Source: Peptoniphilaceae bacterium
GTDB taxonomy: Bacteria; Bacillota; Clostridia; Tissierellales; Peptoniphilaceae
Direction of reading: 5' to 3'
Assembly (NCBI GenBank): GCA_902363535.1
Contig: CABJAE010000004.1
Coordinates: 62,001-126,000 of the forward strand
Length of the DNA stretch: 64,000 bases
The notes under the pieces were generated by a model. It saw only the letters and a list, made by a program, of their open reading frames with translations, was not told the DNA's origin and ran no database searches. Below, piece by piece: positions 19,389 through 27,304 of this stretch. Each line of letters starts with the position of its first letter. Position 1 is the stretch's first letter. The translations under genes were made by a program, and so were the position numbers.

Positions 19389-20399
19389 TTACATCTTTTC
19401 TGCAACTAAGCTTGCCAAGTCGATGACTCTTTGGCTATAACCCCATTCATTGTCGTACCAGGAGAAGAGCTTCACGAAATTGCCGTGGGCCAAGGTAAGG
19501 GACGCGTCGAAAATCGAAGCGTGGGGATTGGCGATAATGTCGGAGGAGACGATGGGCTCTTCCGTATATTCCAAAATTCCCTTCATGGGGCCTTCCGCCG
19601 CCTTCTTAATGGCTGCGTTAATTTCTTCTACCGTGGCGGGTTTTTTCAGTTCAAAAACCATGTCCGTAATGGATCCCGTGGGCACGGGCACGCGAAGGGC
19701 GTGGCCGTCAAGTTTGCCTGCAAGTTCCGGCAAGACCTGTGCCACGGCTTTGGCCGCGCCGGTGGAGGTGGGGATGATATTTTCCGCCGCCGCACGGGCT
19801 CTGCGCCAGTCTTTTTTGTGTTTAGCGTCGTGGATCTTTTGGTCGTTGGTATAGGCGTGGACCGTGGTCATCATGCCCTTTTCAATGCCGAAGGTATCCA
19901 GTATAATCTTTGTCACCGGCGCCATGCAGTTGGTGGTGCAGGACGCGTTGGACAGGAAGTGGTGTTTTTCGTTGTCGTACAGATCGCTGTTGACACCCAT
20001 AACGATGGTAATGTCTTCGCCCTTGGTCGGCGCCGAGACGATGACCTTCTTCGCGCCGGCCTTAAAGTGTTTTTCCGCGCCTTCGCGGTCTTTAAATGCG
20101 CCGGTGGTGTCGATGACGATGTCCACCTTGTTTTCTTTCCAAGGAATGTTTTCAGGATCCCGTTCGTCGGAAATAATAATGTCTTTGCCGTCGATGTTAA
20201 AGCCCTTGTCCGTGACCTTCACAGTGCCGGGGTAGTTGCGGTAAATGGTGTCGTGGCGGAACAGATGGGCCATGAGTTCCCAGTCCCCACTGGCATTTAA
20301 TTGAACCAACTCGAAGGGCAGGTCGTCTCGTAAGCAAATTCCGCGAACCACGTCGCGGCCGATGCGGCCAAACCCATTAACACCTACACGAATAGTCAT
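19389..20399 (-). CDS. gap: Glyceraldehyde-3-phosphate dehydrogenase, type I, with Ala at the NAD-specificity site
   Basis: 336 residues from ATG at 20399, preceded by AAGGAGG. Rossmann motif NGFGRIGRD at 8-16, catalytic Cys154 in SNASCTTNC, and the C-terminal WYDNEWGYS are present. After the second beta strand the sequence is LVQLNASGD (31-39); NAD-dependent glycolytic enzymes normally have Asn-Asp here, whereas NADP-using GapB-type enzymes have Asn-Ala-Ser. Its cofactor may therefore be NADP or both. It is the first gene of the glycolytic cluster, separated from pgk by a terminator. Confidence 0.96.
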   Translation of the reverse strand: MTIRVGVNGFGRIGRDVVRGICLRDDLPFELVQLNASGDWELMAHLFRHDTIYRNYPGTVKVTDKGFNIDGKDIIISDERDPENIPWKENKVDIVIDTTGAFKDREGAEKHFKAGAKKVIVSAPTKGEDITIVMGVNSDLYDNEKHHFLSNASCTTNCMAPVTKIILDTFGIEKGMMTTVHAYTNDQKIHDAKHKKDWRRARAAAENIIPTSTGAAKAVAQVLPELAGKLDGHALRVPVPTGSITDMVFELKKPATVEEINAAIKKAAEGPMKGILEYTEEPIVSSDIIANPHASIFDASLTLAHGNFVKLFSWYDNEWGYSQRVIDLASLVAEKM

Positions 20400-20449
20400 T
20401 GTATCCTCCTTGTATCGATTGTTACCGAATGTTATCTGTTTAAATGATA

Positions 20450-20479
20450 CCCAAAGGCGGGCATAATCACCGCCTTCGG
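20450..20479 (-). other. Hairpin in the gap leader
   Basis: CCGAAGGCGG and CCCGCCTTTGG pair around an eight-base loop in the leader about 50-80 bases upstream of gap. No T-run follows, so it is more likely an mRNA stabiliser or regulatory structure than a terminator. Confidence 0.4.
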
Positions 20480-20519
20480 TCATAAAAATCCATCCGTTTC
20501 ATCATATCAGAAACTGCTC

Positions 20520-20540
20520 TTCATTGCGATATGCAATGAA
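20520..20540. promoter_or_regulatory. Perfect inverted repeat between gap and gmk (possible operator)
   Basis: TTCATTGC-GATAT-GCAATGAA is a perfect 8-bp inverted repeat with a 5-base spacer, placed between the divergent gap and guanylate kinase genes. Its size fits a dimeric repressor site. No regulator can be named. Confidence 0.4.
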
Positions 20541-20558
20541 AAATAGAAAGGACAAATT

Positions 20559-21083
20559 ATGCTCTTCGTCCTCCAGGGCCCCTCCGGATCGGGAAAAACC
20601 ACCCAAGCCGCCCACTTGGCCCGCGAAAAAAACTTTGAAAAAATTATTACCGCCACCACGCGGCCGCCTCGGGCGGGAGAAATCCACGGCCGGGACTACT
20701 ATTTTCTCGACGAAAAAAACTACGACGCCTGTCTCAAAAAGGGAGAGCTCTTGGCTCCCACCGCCATTCACGGCGCGCGCTACGGCATCCCGAAGGCGGA
20801 TCTTCTTTCGATTATCGGGAGCGATACGCGCCACGCCGTCGTGATTTTAGACGCCAAGGGGGCGGAGGCGCTTCGCGCCGAAGGGGCTTATGTCATCGGC
20901 CTTCGCCTGGATGAAGCCACCCGCCACGCCCGCCTCGTGAAGCGCCGGGAAGAAGATCGCTTCGACAAAGAACACTTCGATCTTCAATGCGACGCCACCC
21001 TCGACGCCTCGGGAAGCGAGGAAGCGGTGTTCAGCGAATTGGTCGCAGTCATAAAAAAGGCCATTCGGGAAAGAAAAAAGTAG
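20559..21083 (+). CDS. gmk: Guanylate kinase
   Basis: 174 residues, slightly shorter than typical Gmk (about 200). P-loop GPSGSGKT at 7-14, GMP-binding TTRPPRAGEIHGRDYYF at about 34-50. It phosphorylates GMP to GDP. The lid region is present but the C terminus is short and Lys/Arg-rich. Most Firmicutes have gmk next to rpoZ and coaBC; here it stands alone, so this could be a second, divergent kinase. ATG behind GAAAGGAC. Confidence 0.8.
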   Translation: MLFVLQGPSGSGKTTQAAHLAREKNFEKIITATTRPPRAGEIHGRDYYFLDEKNYDACLKKGELLAPTAIHGARYGIPKADLLSIIGSDTRHAVVILDAKGAEALRAEGAYVIGLRLDEATRHARLVKRREEDRFDKEHFDLQCDATLDASGSEEAVFSELVAVIKKAIRERKK

Positions 21084-21176
21084 CGCCCTTTCGAAAATTT
21101 TTTCGTTTCACCGAATTTTTCTTCTTTTTTTCCGCCGCTCTATGAAATTTTTGATAGAATGGTTCGGGGTGACATT

Positions 21177-22124
21177 ATGAATTACTTATACGTGTTCGCA
21201 GCTGCATTTTTGTTTTCGTCCATGGAGGTCGCCATTAAATTTACCGGCGGCGCCTTTAATCCCGTTCAATTAAATTTCATCCGCTTTCTGGTGGCGGGGA
21301 TACTGCTCTATCCCATTAGCCGCAAAGAGCTTTCAACGCTTACATACAAATTGGTGAAGAAAGACTACCTCCACTTCGCCTTTACGGGCTTTTTGTGCAT
21401 CGTCGTGTCCATGACCTTCTACACCTTGTCCGTTTCCTTCCTCGACGCCCACGTGGCCGGCGTGCTCTTTTGCGCCAACACCTTTTTCTCCATGCTCCTG
21501 GCCCATTTCTTTACGACGGAAAAAATGAACCGGCCCATGCTCTTCGCCGTGGGCCTTTCCTTCGTGGGCTTTCTCGTGCTCGTTAATCCCGCCCACTTCA
21601 AGGGCTCCCTCTTGGGCGTCGTCATCGTGTTGATCTCCGCCCTTTCCTTTTCCTTCTACGCCTTGGTGGGAAAAATCCTCTACAAAGACGCCCCCTTTAA
21701 GGCGCCCACCATTACCTCCCGCTCCTTCCTCTTCGGCGTGGCGGAACTTTTCATCTTGATCATGATCTCACGCACGGCCCCCGTAGCCGGCGCGCTGAAA
21801 TCCGCGGGTCTCGATGTCTTCGCGAATATTCCCATTCTGAGCGGCATCGCCTCGGACAACATCCTCATTCTTCTCTACATCTCCGTCTTTGTCACGGGCC
21901 TTGGCTTTGCCAGCCACCTCTTCGCCGTGGAAACCAATCCCGTGGCCGTGTCCTCTCTGGTCTTTTTCGTAAAACCCATTCTCTCGCCGATCCTGGCGGC
22001 GATCTTTCTCGGAGACATTATTTACAAACACGAAATCTTCGGCATCCTCCTCATCGCCGCGGCATCGAGTTTGATTATTTACGAACAGCACCGCCGGGAG
22101 CAAAAAGCCCTCGCGGAAAAATAA
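21177..22124 (+). CDS. EamA-family (DMT superfamily) transporter
   Basis: 315 residues from ATG at 21177 with GGGGTGA upstream. Ten predicted membrane helices made of two five-helix EamA repeats, the drug/metabolite transporter layout. Such proteins export or import small metabolites (amino acids, vitamins, drugs); the substrate cannot be read from sequence. The gene follows gmk by about 90 bases and ends at a bidirectional terminator. Confidence 0.88.
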   Translation: MNYLYVFAAAFLFSSMEVAIKFTGGAFNPVQLNFIRFLVAGILLYPISRKELSTLTYKLVKKDYLHFAFTGFLCIVVSMTFYTLSVSFLDAHVAGVLFCANTFFSMLLAHFFTTEKMNRPMLFAVGLSFVGFLVLVNPAHFKGSLLGVVIVLISALSFSFYALVGKILYKDAPFKAPTITSRSFLFGVAELFILIMISRTAPVAGALKSAGLDVFANIPILSGIASDNILILLYISVFVTGLGFASHLFAVETNPVAVSSLVFFVKPILSPILAAIFLGDIIYKHEIFGILLIAAASSLIIYEQHRREQKALAEK

Positions 22125-22148
22125 ATACAAACAGCCTTTCGGGGCACG

Positions 22149-22179
22149 AAAAAACGGAGGCGCGAACCTCCGCTTTTTT
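22149..22179. terminator. Bidirectional terminator
   Basis: Stem CGGAGG (22155-22160) with CCTCCG (22167-22172), six T following on plus and a matching A-run preceding. It serves both the EamA gene and the convergent stalk-domain gene. Confidence 0.85.
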
Positions 22180-22196
22180 CTATATAAAATCTTTGT

Positions 22197-23015
22197 TTAA
22201 TGAGCGATTTCAACAGTGGAAAGAATTTCCGGCAATTCTTTTCGCGCGTCATTGTAGGCTTTTTGTAATTCCTTGTTTTCCAAGCTGGTTTGCACGTCGG
22301 AGGCGCAGATAAAGATCAAATACTTATCCCCGATCCGTCCCACGACGTAAGAGGGAATGTCGCCTTCCGGTTTGTCGGCGATGTCGAAGCAGCCCACCCA
22401 ACCGATGGCTTCATCGGCGGCGTGGTTTTTCTTTTCGTACAGGCTCTTTCTCAAAAAGCCGTCATCCATTTTTTCTTCCTTGTACAGGAACATGTCTTTC
22501 TTGTCTTCGGGAATGGTGACGGTGACGTTTTTATAGACCTGAATTTTTTCGCCCTTCACCTTCTTGCCGATTTCCATGTCACCAAACAGGGCCGTGCGGT
22601 TCTTTTCGTCCCATTGAACCTTCACGCCGAGGGCTTCGGAGACGAAACGCATGGGCAGATAGGTGCGGTTTTTGGAAATCCGCGGCACCGTGTCCATGGT
22701 CTTCTTTACGCCGTTGATCGTGTAGGCTTTCTTGCCGATGGTCATGACCACCACGTTCTTGTCGTGGGTCAAGGTAACTTCTCGGGTCTTTTCGTTCCAG
22801 TCCGCTTTTCCGCCCAGGCCTTCGGCGACGACGCGAACGGGAAGGGTCACGCGATTGTCCTTCATTTCCACGCCGGTGAAGCTTTCGTACATGGCGGCTT
22901 GTTTGCCCTTAATGTAGACGTCGATGGGATATTCGTCGTCATCTTCCGGGCCGTTGGCAAAGGCCAAGGCGGGAATAAAGCACAGAGCCAGCAAAATAAG
23001 TATAAATTTTTTCAT
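22197..23015 (-). CDS. Secreted stalk-domain (copper amine oxidase N-terminal-like) protein, second copy
   Basis: 272 residues with signal peptide (cleavage near AFA-NGP at about 20). Two stalk-domain repeats: NRVTLPVRVVAEGLGGKADWN (about 54-74) and NRTYLPMRFVSEALGVKVQWD (about 117-137). The C-terminal ~130 residues share no motif I recognise. It resembles the protein at 657-1451 in architecture but not in its C terminus. Its promoter has a run of eight G in the -35/-10 spacer, suggesting variable expression. Confidence 0.8.
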   Translation of the reverse strand: MKKFILILLALCFIPALAFANGPEDDDEYPIDVYIKGKQAAMYESFTGVEMKDNRVTLPVRVVAEGLGGKADWNEKTREVTLTHDKNVVVMTIGKKAYTINGVKKTMDTVPRISKNRTYLPMRFVSEALGVKVQWDEKNRTALFGDMEIGKKVKGEKIQVYKNVTVTIPEDKKDMFLYKEEKMDDGFLRKSLYEKKNHAADEAIGWVGCFDIADKPEGDIPSYVVGRIGDKYLIFICASDVQTSLENKELQKAYNDARKELPEILSTVEIAH

Positions 23016-23049
23016 GTTTTCTCCTTCCTACAACAGTATCTACATTAGT

Positions 23050-23076
23050 ATTGTACCCCCCCCGATAAAAATACAA
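23050..23076 (-). promoter_or_regulatory. Promoter of the second stalk gene, with a G8 tract in its spacer
   Basis: On the minus strand TTGTAT (23071-23076) and TACAAT (23050-23055) are separated by 15 bases, of which the eight next to the -10 are all G (23056-23063 are C on plus). Two extra bases would give the ideal 17-base spacing, so slipped-strand changes in the tract could switch promoter strength. Confidence 0.55.
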
Positions 23077-23090
23077 CCGATAAAAATAAA

Positions 23091-23119
23091 TTGCATTCAG
23101 CCTTTCAACGGCGTATAGT
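23091..23119 (+). promoter_or_regulatory. panD promoter
   Basis: TTGCAT (23091-23096) and TATAGT (23114-23119) with exactly 17 bases between. It leaves a leader of about 90 bases before panD, containing a small inverted repeat (GCCCTTTAAGGGGC near 23155-23168). Confidence 0.65.
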
Positions 23120-23214
23120 ATTTCCCGGAGATCGTATTTTTTTAAACGATACTCGCCCTTTAAGGGGCAGGAAGACACAGCGGAATTTCCGCCGACAATT
23201 TTATAAGGAGAATT

Positions 23215-23598
23215 ATGCAAGTAGAAATGTTACAGGGCAAAATTCACCGGGCGACGGTGACCCAAGCTGAACTTAACTATGTGGGAAGCATTACCATCGA
23301 TGAGGCACTCCTGGAGGCCTCGGGCATTAGAGAGTATCAGAAGGTGCAAGTGGTGGACATCGACAACGGATCCCGTTTGGAAACCTACACCATTGCCGGC
23401 GAGCGAAACAGCGGCGTGATTTGTTTAAACGGCGCCGCCGCGCGACTGGTCTCTGTGGGAGACAAGGTGATTATTATGAGCTACGCCGCCTACGAAGCGG
23501 AGGAGCTTACGGACTACGCGCCGAAGGTGGTCTTCGTGGACGAAAACAACGGCATCAAGCAAATCGCGACCTACGAAAAACGCGGCACCTTGTCTTAA
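23215..23598 (+). CDS. panD: Aspartate 1-decarboxylase (pyruvoyl enzyme)
   Basis: 127 residues, normal length. The proenzyme self-cleaves between Gly24 and Ser25 (NYVGSITID) to create the pyruvoyl group that decarboxylates aspartate to beta-alanine for pantothenate and CoA. The downstream core [19 protein letters not shown] is intact. ATG behind AAGGAG. Neither panB nor panC is nearby, so beta-alanine may be combined with imported pantoate or serve another use. Confidence 0.95.
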   Translation: MQVEMLQGKIHRATVTQAELNYVGSITIDEALLEASGIREYQKVQVVDIDNGSRLETYTIAGERNSGVICLNGAAARLVSVGDKVIIMSYAAYEAEELTDYAPKVVFVDENNGIKQIATYEKRGTLS

Positions 23599-23637
23599 AG
23601 CTATTGATAATAAGGCCGGATGATCAATCGGCCCACG

Positions 23638-23662
23638 AAAAAACCCGCCTCGAGGCGGGTTT
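23638..23662 (-). terminator. Terminator of hcp
   Basis: Stem of AAACCCGCCT with the complementary arm AGGCGGGTTT and almost no loop; the minus strand continues into a T-run. Serves hcp, which ends at 23716. Confidence 0.75.
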
Positions 23663-23674
23663 CAATAGAATGAT

Positions 23675-23705
23675 GAAGGAAGGCTTCCCCCTTCCTTCTT
23701 TTTTT
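23675..23705 (+). terminator. Terminator of panD
   Basis: Stem GAAGGAAGG (23675-23683) with CCTTCCTTC (23690-23698), then seven T on plus. Together with the previous hairpin it separates convergent panD and hcp. Confidence 0.8.
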
Positions 23706-23715
23706 GTGCATATCC

Positions 23716-25335
23716 TTAGGACAAAATCAGGTTTTGAATGTCTTCTTCCACGGTCCCGTTGGGAGCGATGTTGAAGTTTTCAACCAGGACCTTTACCACA
23801 TTTTCGCTTAAGAAGGCGGGCAGAGTCGGGCCAAGGTGAATGTTTTTCACGCCCAGAGACAAGAGGGCCAGAAGAACGATGACGGCCTTTTGTTCATACC
23901 AGGCGATGTTGTAGACGATGGGAAGTTCGTTAATGTCCGCGAGTCCGAAGATTTCCTGCAGCTTCATGGCGATGACGGCCAGGGAGTAGGAGTCGTTGCA
24001 TTGGCCGGCGTCCAGTACGCGGGGAATGCCGCCGATGTCGCCCATGTGCAGTTTGTTGTAGCGGTACTTGGCGCAGCCCGCCGTTAAAATTACCGTATCT
24101 TCAGGCAGGGCCTTGGCAAATTCTTCGTAGTAATTGCGGTCCCTTTGGCGCCCGTCGCAGCCACCCATGACCACGAATTTCTTAATGGCGCCGCTCTTTA
24201 CCGCATCCACCACTTTATCCGCGAGAGCGAAGACTTGATTGTGGGCGAAGCCGCCGACGAGGGTGCCTTCTTCGATTTTTTCAGGCGCTTTGCATCCCTT
24301 GGCCTGTTCGATAATGGCACTGAAATCCTTGTGGCCTTTTTCGTCTTCGTCGATGAATTTCGCGCCGGGATAGCTTGCCACACCGGTGGTGTAGAGGCGA
24401 TCCAGGTAGCTGTCGTCTTTCGGGGGCACGATGCAATTGGTGGTCATGAGAATCGGGCCGTTGAAGGAGGCGAATTCTTCTTTTTGATGCCACCAGCTGC
24501 CGCCGTAATTGCCCACGAAGTGATCGTATTTTTTAAATGCGGGATAGTAATTGGCGGGGAGCATTTCCGAGTGGGTGTAGACGTCCACGCCGGTGCCTTT
24601 CGTTTGTTCGAGGAGCGCTTCCATGTCCTTTAAATCGTGGCCGGAGATTAAAATCCCGGGATTGTTCCGCGGCTCGAGGGATACTTCCGTGATCTCCGGA
24701 TGGCCGTACTTCGTCGTGTTGGCTTCATCCAATAAGGCCATGGCCTTCACGCCGTTTTCGCCGGTCTTTAAGGTGAGGGCTACGAGATCGTCCACCGACA
24801 GGCTGTCGTCGGTGATCTTTTCCAGCGCTTCCGCCATAAATGCGTGGACTTCGTCGTCTCTAAAGCCCAGCACATTGGCGTGGCGAGTGTAGGCGGCGGT
24901 GCCCTTTAAGCCGTAGGTAATGAGCTCGCGAAGAGAGCGAATGTCTTCGTCCTTCGTGGCGAGGACGCCGATGGCATCGGCCTTCGCCGCTTCCGTGAGC
25001 CCTTCCCGCACGTCGAATGCGGCTTCGGCGGGAAGATCGCTCATGCCTTGGGCCAATTCCTTCTTCATATCCAGGGTCTTTACGATGTAATCTTCCACCG
25101 TCTTCGGATTGAAATTCGCGTTGGTAATGGTGGTAAAGAGATTGTCGGCGATGCGGTCTTGTACCGCTTCTTTCTTATCGCCTAAATCCCCCTTGCGATT
25201 TGCCACTTGGGCCAGGCCCTTGGTGACGTAAATGAGCAGGTCCTGCAGATCCGCCACGTCTTTCGTCTTTCCGCAGACCCCTTTTACCGTACAGCCTTTA
25301 TTGCCGGCTGTTTCCTGACATTGAAAACAAAACAT
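23716..25335 (-). CDS. hcp: Hybrid cluster protein / hydroxylamine reductase
   Basis: 539 residues. The N-terminal cysteines Cys3, Cys6, Cys15 and Cys21 (C-x2-C-x8-C-x5-C) bind a [4Fe-4S] cluster as in Hcp of strict anaerobes; the central part keeps the conserved [24 protein letters not shown] stretch and the hybrid-cluster ligand regions ([23 protein letters not shown]). Hcp reduces nitric oxide and/or hydroxylamine and protects against nitrosative stress. Start ATG follows AGGAGG. The gene lies directly downstream of a Crp/Fnr regulator. Confidence 0.97.
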   Translation of the reverse strand: MFCFQCQETAGNKGCTVKGVCGKTKDVADLQDLLIYVTKGLAQVANRKGDLGDKKEAVQDRIADNLFTTITNANFNPKTVEDYIVKTLDMKKELAQGMSDLPAEAAFDVREGLTEAAKADAIGVLATKDEDIRSLRELITYGLKGTAAYTRHANVLGFRDDEVHAFMAEALEKITDDSLSVDDLVALTLKTGENGVKAMALLDEANTTKYGHPEITEVSLEPRNNPGILISGHDLKDMEALLEQTKGTGVDVYTHSEMLPANYYPAFKKYDHFVGNYGGSWWHQKEEFASFNGPILMTTNCIVPPKDDSYLDRLYTTGVASYPGAKFIDEDEKGHKDFSAIIEQAKGCKAPEKIEEGTLVGGFAHNQVFALADKVVDAVKSGAIKKFVVMGGCDGRQRDRNYYEEFAKALPEDTVILTAGCAKYRYNKLHMGDIGGIPRVLDAGQCNDSYSLAVIAMKLQEIFGLADINELPIVYNIAWYEQKAVIVLLALLSLGVKNIHLGPTLPAFLSENVVKVLVENFNIAPNGTVEEDIQNLILS

Positions 25336-25374
25336 GTGCTACCTCCTAATTCTTCTTTGCTTTATCGTAGTTTC

Positions 25375-25380
25375 AGTATA
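25375..25380 (-). promoter_or_regulatory. -10 element of the hcp promoter
   Basis: TATACT on the minus strand, with the GAAA discriminator seen at three other promoters here. No acceptable -35 exists 16-18 bases upstream, as expected for an activator-dependent promoter. Predicted transcription start is about 25368. Confidence 0.65.
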
Positions 25381-25399
25381 GACCCCGGCAAAAAAAATA

Positions 25400-25419
25400 G
25401 ACGTAACTTTTGTTACGTC
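25400..25419. promoter_or_regulatory. Crp/Fnr-type operator upstream of hcp
   Basis: GACGTAAC-TTTT-GTTACGTC, a perfect 8-bp inverted repeat with a 4-base centre, in the 91 bases between the regulator gene and hcp. Its centre (25409.5) is about 41.5 bases upstream of the predicted start site, the classic position for class II activation by Crp/Fnr proteins. Confidence 0.75.
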
Positions 25420-25426
25420 GCGGCGA

Positions 25427-26089
25427 TTAAAATAATAAACTTTCCAAATTTTCCGGATCGAAGGACACCTTACGTCCATCCAAGTCGATCAAGCCCTCCC
25501 GATGCATTTTCATCAAGGTGCGAGACAGAGAGGGCCGGGGCACGGCCAGGTAATCGGCCAGGGCCTCCCGGTTCATCAGCTCAAAATCTTCGCCCGTGGG
25601 ATTCACAAAGAGCAGGTGGCGGGCGATCTTTTTTTCCATGCTCCCCGCCGACAGCACCACCATTTTTTGATTGAGAAAATACGCCTTCTTCGCCAGCACC
25701 CTGAGCATATTGGCCACCAACTGCTGTGCCACGGCGCCCCTCGCGGGATCGAAGGCATCCTTCGGCACAAAGAGCAGGCGACTGTCTTTCACGACGCGGC
25801 AAGCGAAATCGTAGGGCCTGTCTTCTAAAAAGAGATACACCTCGCCGAAGACCGTGTCCTTTTCCCGAAAGCGATTCACCATTTGCCGCTTACCGGAAAA
25901 ATCGTTTTTCTCCACTTCCACGGCCCCGTCGAGAAGGATGAATAGCCCCTTCGCCTCGTCGCCTTCGCGAAAAACATAATCGTCGGCGGGAATTTCTTTC
26001 TCCCTTGCGCCGTATTTCGTTAAATGGGCCCTTAAGTCTTTCTCATTTACACCTGAGAATAGATTGTTTTTATCGGCCACGCCCTTCAC
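25427..26089 (-). CDS. Crp/Fnr-family regulator, probable hcp activator (HcpR-like)
   Basis: 220 residues. Residues ~15-130 form a cyclic-nucleotide-binding-like beta barrel (DDYVFREGDEAKGLFILLDGAVEVEK), and the C-terminal winged helix contains the recognition helix in LADYLAVPRPSLSRTLMKM. There are no Fnr-type N-terminal cysteines, so sensing is not by a [4Fe-4S] cluster; HcpR proteins in anaerobes sense nitric oxide through haem. The neighbouring gene is hcp, with a palindrome between them. Start GTG at 26089 is uncertain; a second GTG at 26080 has a comparable ribosome site. Confidence 0.88.
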   Translation of the reverse strand: MKGVADKNNLFSGVNEKDLRAHLTKYGAREKEIPADDYVFREGDEAKGLFILLDGAVEVEKNDFSGKRQMVNRFREKDTVFGEVYLFLEDRPYDFACRVVKDSRLLFVPKDAFDPARGAVAQQLVANMLRVLAKKAYFLNQKMVVLSAGSMEKKIARHLLFVNPTGEDFELMNREALADYLAVPRPSLSRTLMKMHREGLIDLDGRKVSFDPENLESLLF

Positions 26090-26402
26090 CTCGTCTCATC
26101 CGGCGCAGACGAAAACTCGTATCGTGCACGGCCCGGGACAGATCGGCCTCGGTAAAAAAGCGCCTGCGGGACGAAAGCCTGGCCCGTTGAATCCTTCGGG
26201 AAAGATACAGGGACCTGCGCCTGTTTGAAAGGCTGCGCAAAAAGGCCGCCGCCATCGCCGCCGACGCCTTTTTCCCGAGAAGGGGCAAGACCTTCTCCTG
26301 CTCCCGCTTCTTGAAACGGCGCACCGCATTTTCTATCTCTGAAGATTTTTTTAATCCCTTGTTATCATTTATACTACGGGTGTTCAATGAATGTTTTCTC
26401 AT
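26070..26402 (-). CDS. Arg-rich small protein, function unknown
   Basis: 110 residues from ATG at 26402, which has a good GGGAGGG site upstream. The product is very basic, with dense Arg in the last 60 residues (NRRRSLYLSRRIQRAR...SSRRRFF...FRLRRMRRGEGRGR). No domain recognised. It overlaps the regulator gene by 20 bases in another frame, which would couple the two translations. Either a nucleic-acid-binding accessory protein of the hcp locus or a chance reading frame; the ribosome site favours a real gene. Confidence 0.45.
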   Translation of the reverse strand: MRKHSLNTRSINDNKGLKKSSEIENAVRRFKKREQEKVLPLLGKKASAAMAAAFLRSLSNRRRSLYLSRRIQRARLSSRRRFFTEADLSRAVHDTSFRLRRMRRGEGRGR

Positions 26403-26547
26403 ATGGCCCTCCCTGAACAGATATCTTACTATAAAAATAACCGAAAACGCCACTTCTTAAACTATTTGCCGAAAAAATAGATGTAATTTGCTAAATTGAA
26501 GTCACTCCTTTCGTTATTATCTTTTATATGGTATATTGTCTTTAGCA

Positions 26548-26577
26548 GAAAACGTTACCCGATTGATTAATGTTTTC
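26548..26577 (+). promoter_or_regulatory. Inverted repeat upstream of the oxidoreductase operon
   Basis: GAAAACGTTA (26548-26557) and TAATGTTTTC (26568-26577) are complementary at 9 of 10 positions around a 10-base centre. It lies 31 bases before the ATPase start, downstream of AT-rich sequence with -10-like TATATT (around 26532). It may be an operator or a leader hairpin. Confidence 0.45.
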
Positions 26578-26608
26578 TCGCTGCGATTCTTTAAGAAAGG
26601 AAGAAACT

Positions 26609-27292
26609 ATGGATTGGAAGAAGCATCACAGGATTCTCATTATTACCGGCCATTTCGGTAGCGGTAAAACGGAAATGTCCATCAACTTGGCCCTCAAATT
26701 ACGCGAGGACAACGAAGAGGTGGCGGTCGTGGATTTAGATATTATTAATACCTATTTCCGGATCAGAGACAAGGACGATCTCATGAATGAAAAGGGGATC
26801 CGCACCCTCTCGACCGGCGTCAAGGCAAGAGCCGTGGATATTCCCGCGCTGGATCCGGCGATCGACGCGATTCTTTTGGACAAAAGCACGCGGGTCATCG
26901 TCGACGTCGGCGGAAATCCCTCCGGTGCTCGCGCCCTCGCACGCTATCGCCCCACGTTGGAGGAAACGGGTTACGAACAAATCTTTGTCATTAACTCCAA
27001 CCGCCCGGAAACGAAAACACCTGAGCAAGTCATCAAATTTATGGAAGACACCCAGGCGACGAGCGGAACACAAATTACCGGTTTGTTTAACACTGCCCAC
27101 TTCCTGAAACACACCACGGCCGACGACGTCATCGAAGGCCTGAAGTTGGCCGAAGCGGTCAGCGACCAAACGGGCTTGCCCCTCTTGGGCACGGTCTGCA
27201 TGAGCAATTTGGTCGACGAGGTCAAAGCGCGTACGAACGATCTGTATATTCTTCCCATCGATCTCTATTTCCGAGATCAATGGATGCTATAA
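26609..27292 (+). CDS. P-loop ATPase preceding the 2-oxoacid oxidoreductase genes
   Basis: 227 residues from ATG at 26609 (GAAAGGAAG upstream). The P-loop is GHFGSGKTEMS, followed by VAVVDLDIINTYFR, the switch layout of the SIMIBI/MinD-CobQ-CooC class, and VIVDVGGNPSGARALARY as Walker B. No membrane or metal motif is seen. It is 12 bases ahead of the ferredoxin-like subunit and clearly cotranscribed with it. A role in assembling or activating the iron-sulphur oxidoreductase, as CooC does for CO dehydrogenase, is my inference. Confidence 0.8.
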   Translation: MDWKKHHRILIITGHFGSGKTEMSINLALKLREDNEEVAVVDLDIINTYFRIRDKDDLMNEKGIRTLSTGVKARAVDIPALDPAIDAILLDKSTRVIVDVGGNPSGARALARYRPTLEETGYEQIFVINSNRPETKTPEQVIKFMEDTQATSGTQITGLFNTAHFLKHTTADDVIEGLKLAEAVSDQTGLPLLGTVCMSNLVDEVKARTNDLYILPIDLYFRDQWML

Positions 27293-27304
27293 GGAGGAAA
27301 ACCA

